DNA of 64,000 bases from Rhododendron vialii (lineage: Eukaryota > Streptophyta > Magnoliopsida > Ericales > Ericaceae). Every line of letters begins with the position of its first letter. Position 1 is the stretch's first letter. The stretch lies in assembly GCF_030253575.1 (NCBI RefSeq), contig NC_080561.1:38487564-38551563 (forward strand), given 5' to 3'. The notes beneath the pieces are model-generated. The model saw only the letters and a program-made list of their open reading frames with translations, was not told the DNA's origin and did no database searches. This document shows, one piece after another, positions 12,295 through 21,500 of the stretch. A program made the translations under genes and the position numbers.

Positions 12295-12858
12295 TGTTGC
12301 GGAAACAAAGGACCAAACCAGAACACAAACACATATACAAACACAGAGACAAAGATTTACGTGGTTCCTCAAAATCGGGTACGTCCACGGGAGAGGGCCG
12401 ACAAATTTCTATTTATAGAGGAAGAGGAGGATTACAAAATCACTCAAACTCACACTCACTCAGAGACTGATACAAATGCATACATATGCTGCTCTCAAAC
12501 TCTCTCTGATTTTCAGATGCTCTATCATTCTCTTTTTGACAGAGCCTCCTAGGATGAGCTCGGCTCCCTCCCGAAGGAGGAGCCCTCACGCTGCTCTACT
12601 CTCTCTACACTACCTCACTCTCCTCTCTGGTCTCTCACTCAAGAGAGATACAAACCCCAAGCAGAGGACTCCAATTTATAGCCAAAACCTGGAGCCCTAT
12701 TCATGAGCCACGAGAGGCTCATTTACTGCAATCCCATGCCTGGGATTTTCAAGATTTAGGCAAATCTTTTGAAGTCTACAAAGGCTGCCAAGGCTGCCAT
12801 CTTTGACCAATGAGAGAATTGGAGCCACACTTCAGCAGCCCATGTGCTGATTTCAACA
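12295..12858 (-). repeat. 5' LTR (element orientation)
   Basis: 564 bp. The minus-strand TATA box CTATAAATAG at 12409-12418 lies about 440 bp into the LTR, leaving roughly 110 bp for R-U5. The adjacent PBS places this as the 5' LTR. Confidence 0.95.
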
Positions 12859-13859
12859 AATACGTCTCCTGTTGGTAGCATTACCATGTCCCCCATTATC
12901 CGAACTAACGGCATTTCCTCCATCTCCCAAACTGGGTTGGGATCCGTCGCCACAATCCGCCCGCAACTCCCCTTGGCTGTACTATTCACACTCTGATTAT
13001 TAAAGGCGTCGTACTGGGCCCCACCACAAATGATGATCGTGGCCGTGGAATAATTCCCTTCCAATGCTAGCATAGCTGAGGATCCTGCAGACGGATAACT
13101 ACGTGGCCCCCCCTCCAACTGAGGAAAATCTAGTACAATAGTATTATTAACATAATCGTATAACACAGATTGATTGTTAGCAAATATAAACAGATTTCCT
13201 TGAGGGAGAAGGTGAACGTATGGATACATATTATCCCCCTCGTTGTCTCCTGCATTGGCAAGGAATGGAAAATTGATTGCGCCGCCAGGTTTCGGGGGGT
13301 AATACTCCACGCTGCTGATGCCAATGCCCCCGACTATTATGATAGAACCGTCGGGAAGTATCTGGTTGGTAGCGTACCATCGCCCTTGGTACAGCGACGT
13401 GGTGTTCGGAAGCTCTTCCCAATCGCAAGCGGAAGTGTTTATGCAGGGGGTGAATGTTCGGAACTTGGTGTTGCCGTCGTTCCAGCCGCCGGAATGGAGT
13501 AGGGTGCCGTCAGGGAGGAAATGGCCCGAGGAGCACCAAGTGTCGGTGAGGATCATGAGGGGACGGATTGTGTTGGTTTCGAGGTCGAGGAGAGCGGAGT
13601 GGGCATAGCAATCGGTCGTTAAAGCCAGGTCGTTTGGGTCGATGCGGCATACGCCGTTTGGGAGGGATAAATTGGACGCGCCGATGTCAGTCCGGTCGAT
13701 AAGGACCACGGTGTTCCACCGGGTGACCGCGGTGTGCATAGAGGCAATGCCGGCGTTCTGCACCAGGAGTTCCCACGTGCCCGGGGGCTGGGCACGCGTT
13801 CGGATGACTGTGAAGGCGAAGCAGAGCAATTGTAGACAGAAGAAAATGGGAGCGGCCAT

Positions 13860-13930
13860 AGTGAAAAGCGAGTGAGTGTTCACTGTTCAGTTTTGTGTGT
13901 CTGCCGTTATTTGAACTGAGATATATATGT

Positions 13931-13967
<37 letters not shown>

Positions 13968-14559
13968 GGTTGAGTTGGGGAAAATGATCAAGTTGTCCAA
14001 AAACAGTTGTCGCATTGATGCAAGGTCAACTGAAAGAAAACCCAAGCTAGGGCTGCCAACCTGTCCTCCATGTGAGAAATACCCAGAACAGTTTCAATGG
14101 CGGCCTGAGCCCCAATGGCTTCTGGGTCTTCTTCTGCAATAGGTTTAATTCCGTTTGAAATAGTAAACGAGTTTCCACACGAGCCCAGAGCCTTCACACC
14201 ACCCCGGTGAGTTCTTTAATTTTTTTTTTTTTTCCGCTTAGATTCTAGTGAATGTTTATCGGTCAGCCCTGGGAAATTGGGAATAATACTGTTGTCATCC
14301 GGTAAGAAGATCCAGTGGAGACACGAATTTCTAGTTGATGATTGTCGGTGAAGTCAAAACCCAGCCTTGAGTGGTTCAATTCGTCAAGGCACTGCGCTGT
14401 CGCGGCTTCCGCGTAATTTCTCCTGTTCTTTCAATTATATCACTAAGTGGGCGTTTTCTCTAAAAAAAATTTGAATTACAAATTATTGCATTTTGTCGTG
14501 TCGTTCAAATGACAATATGGGTGGTAATTAATACAAGCCTGTGTTTGCAGCATCCTTAA
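13860..14559. other. Upstream region of GLOX copy 2
   Basis: Contains (AG)n at 13932-13963 and a block at 14280-14430 (AATACTGTTGTCATCCG, GATTGTCGGTGAAGTCAAA) duplicated upstream of copy 3 at 30766-30920. No gene. Confidence 0.6.
13921..13928 (-). promoter_or_regulatory. TATA box of GLOX copy 2
   Basis: ATATATAT on the minus strand, 62 bp upstream of the ATG, in the same TTTGAACTGAG context as the other copies. A (GA)n tract follows immediately upstream (13932-13963). Confidence 0.55.
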
Positions 14560-14930
14560 TCTTTTCAGAGTCATCTGTTACAAAGATCGAGGAAAGTTTG
14601 GGTGATGTTCTGGCAGGGAAAGCTGCACTTAGTGAATGGAACTTTCTCTTTAGAAGAAACCTGTGTATGATTGGGAAAAGGATTCTCACTATCTAATTTT
14701 CTTAATGCTTCTGGGGTGGTTGCAAGTGAGGATATATAGGTCGGATAGATTTATCTTGGGTTGGTTGCAACTCAAATTAATGTTTTCTCAGTCAAATCTT
14801 TTTACAACTTATTCAGAGCTTACTCCTCCACTCCTGACAAAACCTTTGATCTTATCTGGAGAAATGCAGCACCTTATAGAGTCCAATGCTTTGGTTGGTT
14901 GGTCTATCTTGGCAGGGTTAAGACTTCAAA
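14560..14930 (+). mobile_element. LINE fragment (RT C-terminal zf-RVT region), left part
   Basis: Broken frames encode the zinc-binding region that follows plant LINE reverse transcriptase, for example FSVKSFYNLF, IWRNAAPYRV and FGWLVYLGRVKTSN. It stops abruptly at 14930, where the hAT-like remnant begins, and resumes at about 25474. Confidence 0.75.
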
Positions 14931-15055
14931 CAGGAGCGGAGCTAGGATTTGCATACAGAGGTGGCACCAATTGAATTCATGGAAACCGCTATATCCCGCT
15001 TTATCCCTTCTCCGGCGACATGAATTTACTCTTGGTGAATATTGTCATAAAATAA
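14931..15055 (+). mobile_element. hAT-like remnant, left part
   Basis: Begins CAGGAGCGGAGCTAGG, a typical plant hAT terminus. It is interrupted by the 10.2-kb MULE and resumes at 25300-25465, ending in the reverse complement of CACGGGCGGTG. The flanking octamers ACTTCAAA (14923-14930) and ACTTCAGA (25466-25473) match at 7 of 8 positions, as expected for an aged 8-bp duplication. Confidence 0.55.
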
Positions 15056-15064
15056 AATTAACAA

Positions 15065-15150
15065 TAAAAAATTGGCCTAGGGTCCACTATAGCCTACTTC
15101 TAACCCATTAGGTCCACTGATCAAATTTGTAACCCACTAAGTCCACTAAT
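15065..15150 (+). repeat. MULE left terminal inverted repeat
   Basis: 86 bp, pairing with 25205-25290 without gaps. Best-conserved stretches are GTCCACTATAGC and ACCCACTAAGTCCACTAAT. The outermost 18 bases are diverged. Immediately outside is AATTAACAA. Confidence 0.88.
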
Positions 15151-15719
15151 ATATATTTGATAAGGCATAAAGTCCATTACATTTTAAAAGGGAAATAATG
15201 ACTTACAAATTTACCCTCCAATTGAAATCTTTTCTGTTTACCCCATTATCTTACCTTATGTTTGAAATCACTCACGCAAAGATCTCGGGGAATAACGGTT
15301 ACGCTGAATAGAGCGACAGGGAGAAAGAGGAGTCTCGTGAAAATTGATTGATCTCGCATAATCTTTCTCCGGTGATCGTCTGTCGTCTCCCTGTATTGAT
15401 CCAAGCAGTATCGCCTCCCTCCATATCGGGTATCTCTCTCACTCTCTCTCTCTATCTCTATCGTATCTCTCTGTTTATGTTGTAGGCACTATCTCTCTCT
15501 TGGGTATCTTTGTCATTCTCTATGTGGTCTCTGTCTCTCTCTATTTCTCTCGTCTCTATCTGTCGTCTCTCTCTCAGTCTCTGTATCTATATACAACGTT
15601 ATATAATTATATGTAAGTATAACAAAGTTTTACTTATATAACGTTATATAACTTTCTATATTATCCTTTCCAGATATTATGCATATAACGTTAGTGTTCT
15701 TATATAACGTTTTTGAAAC

Positions 15720-15900
15720 TGATATAACGTTATTGGTATTATATAACGTTATATCACATTGTATATAGAGTTACGAATTACATATGACATACGGAAAACG
15801 TTTTTGCAACTTATATAACGTTATTGGTATTATATAACGTTATATCACATTGTACATAGAGTTACGAATTACATATGACATACGGAAATATATGACCATA
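15720..15900 (+). repeat. Tandem duplication rich in ATAACGTTAT palindromes
   Basis: Two adjacent units of roughly 85-90 bp. Each has TATAACGTTATTGGTATT, a second ATATAACGTTATAT and a GTTACGAATTACATATGACA segment. A third, diverged copy lies beyond the transposase at 17675-17785, so the motif cluster brackets that gene. Confidence 0.8.
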
Positions 15901-15987
15901 TATGTTTGAAACTTTGTTCTCTTTTTGATAGATAACATTATTTATCGGTTTTTCTTTTTGTTGTGTATTGTTACGTGTGCAGTTGTT

Positions 15988-17477
15988 ATGGATTCAACAG
16001 TCATGTTTATTTGTAAGTATGTGTTGGAGATTATGAAGGTTCATTCGATAGGCTTCGGTGGTACGTTGAAGCTGCAAGGGCTACGAATCCGGGTAGCGTA
16101 TTGAGGCTAGAATCTGATCCTGTAACCAAAGAGTTTTCACGGCTATTTGTGTCGTTTGATGCTTGTATCAGGGGTTTCAATTACTGTCGGCCTTTTCTGT
16201 GTCTTGATGCCACCCATTTGAAAGGTAGATTCAAAGGAACACTCCTTGCTGCAACAGGGAAAGATGCAAATCAATGTAAGTTTGTTGTCGTTGTTTATGT
16301 TATGTCCTTATATATTATATTTCATTTGTAGATTTTTTAATATATAACATTATATGTTCTATTATGTGAAAGAGGTTCGCATATAACGTTATACGTTTAT
16401 CATTCATGTGCAGGTTTATTCCCTATAGCTTATGCAATTTGTGACGCTGAAAATGATCTTAATTGGACTTGGTTTCTTGGCCTTTTGAGGAGTACATTGT
16501 CCACTCGTCCTGTTACCTTTATTACTGATCGTAACGCAGGTCTTGTCAACAACATTCCTGTTATGTTTCCCGGTTGTCATCATGCATACTGTCTTTATCA
16601 CCTACAGTTTAACTTGAAGGATCACTTTCCTGGTCGGTTTAGAAAAGGTTTTCGGAACAGGCTCGTAGAATTGTTCAACAAATGTGCATATGCTTCATCG
16701 GTGTCGGTTTACAAAGCTGCGGAGGAAGATTTTTACCAATTTGGTGGGGATAAAGCTAGGACCTTTATTGCGAGTGTCCCTAAAGAGCATTGGAGTAACG
16801 CGTATTTTAAAGGTCAACGGTACGGTGAGATGAGCTCTAGTGCTGTGGAGTCGTTTAACAATTGGATTCTTAAAGCTCGTGAAATGCCTGTTTTTTATTT
16901 AGTTGATGAACTTCGTCGCAAAATTATGAAGCAAATGGCAGATAGGAGAGTAAAGTCGATGAAATGGAATTCAGTTATTTGTCCGAATATGGATAAGAAG
17001 TTAGCTCGATTTATCAAGAAAGGAAGGTCGTGGAGGATTATTATGTCAAAGGGTGGTTTGTACGAGGTGCGTTGTCTTCCCCCTAAGGTAGTGTCTGTTG
17101 AGGAAAGGACGTGCTCTTGTGGTAAATGGCAGTCTACCGGTTTCATTTGTAGGCATGCTGCAACGGTTATTATAAAAGCTTGCGGAGGGGAAGGAACTTT
17201 GGTGGACCACATGGATCCGTTATACCTTGTTGATGCGTATCGTCGTTCATATGAAGAACCCATATATTCAGTTGTAGAGAGTGACATTCCTGATTTTACA
17301 AATGGAGGTGAGCGAGTTATAAACCCTCCACGGAACAGGAGGCCAGCAGGTAGGCCCAAAGTAAAACGCATTCGTTCAAGGGGTGAAGATTCATATACTA
17401 GGCCAAATAAATGTGGGAGGTGTCACAAGGCTTCAAAGCACAACCGAAGAACATGCAAAGAGCCAAGCGATATATGA
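15988..17477 (+). pseudogene. MULE transposase, N-terminal DNA-binding part lost
   Basis: The conserved catalytic half is open over two exons, 16023-16275 and 16414-17477, joined across a GTAAG...TGCAG intron with the frame kept (DANQ|CLFPIAYA). The DDE residues are visible: Asp in LDATHLKG, Asp in ITDRNAG and Glu in AVESFNNW. CHHAYCLYH precedes the last. A SWIM zinc finger (CSCG...CRH) and a C-terminal zinc knuckle (CGRCHK...RRTC) follow. An ATG at 15988 starts MDSTVMFICKY, a plausible true N-terminus, but it is out of frame with the downstream part, which joins it at about 16020. The MuDR-type N-terminal domain expected between them is absent. I infer an internal deletion removing it. The alternative is an unrecognised microexon arrangement. 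Confidence 0.82.
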
Positions 17478-17639
17478 GGCAAGGATTCAAATATGAGAAT
17501 AAAGGAGAGATTATGATGAAGACTGGAATAAAGTTGGAGGGTTTTAGTTTTTTTTTTTTTCCTTATTCATGTTTAAATATTGAAGTTGTTTCGTTTGGAT
17601 TATGGATAAATAAATAGTTTAATATTTTGTATACATGAG

Positions 17640-18551
17640 TTTTGCACAGATTGTTCCCATGTTCAGGTACACTGTATATAACGTTATTATAGTTATATAA
17701 CGTTATATAACATTATATATGTCTGCTTTTTAAAGTTACGTATGTCATACTCAATTATATGACCATATATGTTCGTAATGTTGTCCAGTTTTTTGATAAC
17801 TAAATCATTACCAAGGTTTAAAGGGATGTTTTGCACATGAAAAGTTATGTTCCTGATTTTTCATTGCAAAACTTGTGGTTGGTCTTTGTCAGTTGTATGG
17901 AGATATATCCTTTTTTTGGAAAAACCAGCTTGCAAAATGAGATTACACATTCTGTTAATAGCATTACAGCATGATTTGGACAGCATAACAGCAGAACTTT
18001 ACACATTCCGTTTTATACATTCTGTTACAAAAGCCTTTGGAACTTCAGATGTGTTTAAATTGGACAGCATAACAGAATCAAAACAGATGCATAACAGGCA
18101 GAAAAACAGCATGAACCTAGTTTCAGAATACAAACAAACTGCAGCAGATGAGATAAGACACCATCTTTATTTTAACAAAGTATCCAAGACATAATACTAG
18201 TAATAAACAGGAGCATTAACAGATTAGTAATAAACAGGGGCATTAGCAGCTGTAACCCTTCTCAATTATATTAAACTGTACCAAAACATCATGAACAGCT
18301 GTACAAACATAACTGTACTAACATAACTACAGCAGCAGCATTATTACAGCCCAAAAAAGATTGTTTGGAATGACCTATATAAGATAGGATTTTGTTTACA
18401 AGTCAGTGGTCAAGTCAAACTTCGTTTGGAATGAACCATTCAAGAGTTTAGTACCATGTAAGTCCAATCTTTCTTATATCTTTACACAAAACTTAAAACC
18501 ACAATTGTCCTGAGCACACCATCATCATCTCACTGTCCATCTCTTCATTGG
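17640..18551. other. Convergent intergenic stretch between transposase and ULP gene
   Basis: Non-coding. It holds the second ATAACGTTAT cluster (17675-17785). About 17990-18370 is a segment also present, diverged, inside the ULP intron at about 19640-19980. Shared landmarks are AACCCTTCTCAATTA and ACAGCAGCAGCA. Confidence 0.6.
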
Positions 18552-21500
18552 TCATTGCGATCCCTTCCCCATCCGTCTGGCTTCCCATTTCTTTATTGTC
18601 CAGCTTCTACCTTCATCGTTCAAAAATCGAGAGACTAAACTAGCTCTGAACTGATCAATTTCAGACTTCGGCAATGTTTTTGGGATTGGCTCAAGGTGCG
18701 CCACTAGTTCCATGAGCATGCATACGATAACCCCACAATCAACCCTGCATAGTTTCGAGGCAAATAAATATGATAAGTTTATTTTCAGTTCTTGACAAAC
18801 TGCTGTATGTAGGATTTTTGAAGCTTACGATGTATTTAGTTGTTGTGGAGCATTTTTTGGTGAGCATATTGGAGCATCGAACTTCTGGTCTTCAAATAGA
18901 ACTTCTGTATCGGTACTTTGGTTTTTCAGCTCAGCATGCCTGGCATTCATGTAATTCTCCACGTATTTTTTCTACATTTGGAAAGCACAACATTAGTGGT
19001 GTTGATATTGTTCGTGATTTATAGTATGAGTATTTGTGTATATGGTATTGGTAAGTGTACCACAACGGTAGCGTCTTTCAGAATTGGATCACTGCCGTCT
19101 CTCTTCTTCAACGAATTGTAGTGCATCCAGTTCTTTTTCCTAACATCAAATAACAGGATGGTCCAATGGTACGGTGTAAATCTTAGCGGTTTGTTCCCGC
19201 TGCCATTCATAAGGAATACCAAGTACCGATAGTATTTAGACCCATGTTGCTGGACGTTCTCAAACACACGATGAAGCTTTACGTCTAGCAGAACTGTTCT
19301 CATGTCACTTTTGTCGTTGTGCAGTATAGTCTGATGCATTGGAAAATCTTATAAGGATAGTATGTAGATAATCATGCATGTAATTGCAAAAAAAACATAT
19401 AGCAATGACTTACTTGAGTTAATATGATAAACAATGCAAATATCATGTAATTCAATAGTACCATGTGAGGTTGTATTATATAACGTTATAAAACGTTATA
19501 TAATATTACATTCATAACCCAAGTTTAAAGATATGCTTCGTAAATTAAAAGTTATGGATCTTAACTCAGTTGTTTTTCTAACGTTAATGTACTTTATGAT
19601 TAAGTAAGATTATGAAGTTCAACTGAGTTAAGATGTATAAAACATCAGAACAGCTGTGTGCAAATGAAAACATAACATTACATCTGATGCACACAACAGA
19701 ACAGCAGAAGCATCTTAATTCCAGCAACGTTTATATAACCATATATACGAATGAAATCAGGAGACATTCTGGTACATAGCTGTACGAAATATCAGATTCC
19801 AGTCGTATAAGACACCATTTGTACTTATAAACTGTAGCCAATACAGAAATAAACAGGATCAGTAGCAGTTGCAACCCTTCTCAATTAGATTTTGGTACCA
19901 AAATTTCTGCTACAACTGGAATAACAGAATTGGACTAACAGAACTACAGCAGCAGCAGAATTACAGACAAATATATTAGACAGATAATCATATATAACCT
20001 TAAATAAGCAGGCATTTACGAAGTAAAGTATATGTTGCTTACCCAGATTGTACATGGGAAATATGCAACGTTACCAATGTTAAGGTTATCTTTATCCAGT
20101 TGGATTGTTAACATACGCGCGAGACCGTCGATCATCTGCATTTGTTTGCATATTTAAGAACAGAATCGACCAATACGCAGTTTTGATATGTATTTGCAGT
20201 ATGATATAAGATATGATTTCCATACCCAGTTTGAGACGTCCCCTCCTTGCAAGAGTTTCATTATGTCTTCCAGAGGTACAACTTCTCTCATCACATCATT
20301 GGTCCAGACAGTACAACTGTTATCAAACATGTGTACCAAAAAACTGTAAGAAAAAATGTACTTGAGATCATGTGATGCGCAAAAAAATTTGTACCAAAAA
20401 AGATTCGTCTCATAGATCATGTTGAAAACAGCAGCAAATATCATGTTATGCAAGCTTTACATATGAGGTTAGATTAGTTTAGTATTTTTACTTACGTCAT
20501 ATCAGCGTCAGAACAATCAACAATTTGTTACAATAGGTTCGCATCGGTATTCGGGAGCAAGTGCATCAATGGTGCTTCACGTGGATTCCACTTTTGTTTC
20601 GGTATATTCTTTGTCCCCTTTTTCAATTCAACGTATACATAATCATCTGATCGCTTCTCCACTCTGGTTAAAGTTTTTTTGACTCCTCTGGTCAAAGATG
20701 ATGATTTCACTTTTATTTTGTTTCTTCCCCTTTTTCCTTTAGGTGTGTTGCATTCTAGTATACTTGTGTATGCCTCTACTGTTGTACTGTCCACTTTTGC
20801 ATCTGGCACCATTATTTTCTCTGGTCCACCCTCATCCTGGACAATATCAAACCCCCCCTCTTCTTCTTCTTCTTCTTCTTCTTCTTCTTCTTCGTCTTCA
20901 TCTTCTTCTTCTTCTTCTTCTTCTTCTTCTTCTTCTTCGTCTTCTTCTTCCACTTTTGTAGTCTGTTTTCAAAAAACAGTCATCACTTATAATTGTTAAA
21001 TTACTGCCTACATATATAACCATACATATATAACCTAATATCTATGAGGTACCTGGTACATTTGTGTAACATTGTGTGTCACAAAATCATCAATGATATC
21101 TCCGGCGACTTCCAGTTTTTCTTCAACAATGTCTTTATCTATGATCATGCCACCAATTTCTGTCTGTAAAGTAATGTTTACGTGTTCAAGGTGGTCTTTG
21201 TCAAACTGTGCGGAAATGCCTTCGAATCCTAAACCAGCTGTTGTGTTTTGTGGATGATTCGCAATCCTTCTCCTGAGTTCAGAAATTGTGGAATTTTTGT
21301 CCTCATTTTCCTTCTGAAGAACAGAAATTATCCGATCCTTTTCCAGATTTTCTTCTGTCAACTTTCTGATTATAGCTCGGAGGTTTACCACTTCATCCTG
21401 CTCATCATCCGTATCCTCATCACTTGTATCCTCCACGACCTCGTCCTCCGACTTGTTAACTGCTGTCTTCAACTTACTGGCCTTCACATCAGCATCGTGT

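Larger units (their letters stand above)
9944..12858 (-). mobile_element. Non-autonomous LTR retrotransposon inside GLOX copy 2
   Basis: Two 564-bp LTRs (9944-10507 and 12295-12858) begin TG and end CA and show no difference I could find on reading through both. The target duplication AATAC lies at 9939-9943 and 12859-12863. The element reads on the minus strand. Two bases inside the 12295 LTR edge is a primer-binding site complementary to initiator-Met tRNA (TGGTATCAGAGC, 12281-12292). Next to the other LTR is a purine-rich tract (AAGGTGGAGAT, about 10508-10518). The PBS/PPT style is Copia-like. The 1,787-bp internal part has no gag, protease, RT or integrase, so it must be mobilised in trans. 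It is larger than a classic TRIM and smaller than a LARD. Identical LTRs imply a very recent insertion. Confidence 0.95.
9323..13859 (-). pseudogene. GLOX copy 2, split by an LTR retrotransposon
   Basis: The N-terminal part lies at 12859-13859 (start ATG at 13859, signal peptide beginning MAAPIFFCLQ). The C-terminal part lies at 9323-9943. Between them sits a 2,915-bp LTR element flanked by the 5-bp duplication AATAC. Both halves are open and free of stops. The break falls right after the conserved VMLPTGDV segment, at the point where the other copies continue into LIINGAQAG. The N-terminal half carries the Cys (TWCSSG) and first Tyr (RWYAT) ligands. The C-terminal half carries RLYHST and ATHSFSQG. 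Apart from the insertion no lesion is visible, so the gene was probably functional until very recently, and an uninterrupted allele may still segregate. As it stands, transcription would run through the LTRs and yield a truncated protein of about 340 residues lacking the Tyr-His and His ligands. Confidence 0.92.

Noticed and set aside
10010-12706. Pairs of identical short ORFs on both strands near 10.1 and 12.4 kb
   Set aside because: They are the two LTR copies, not genes.
20679-20999. Poly-Ser and poly-Leu ORFs at the TTC repeat
   Set aside because: Antisense or frame shadows of the Glu tract.
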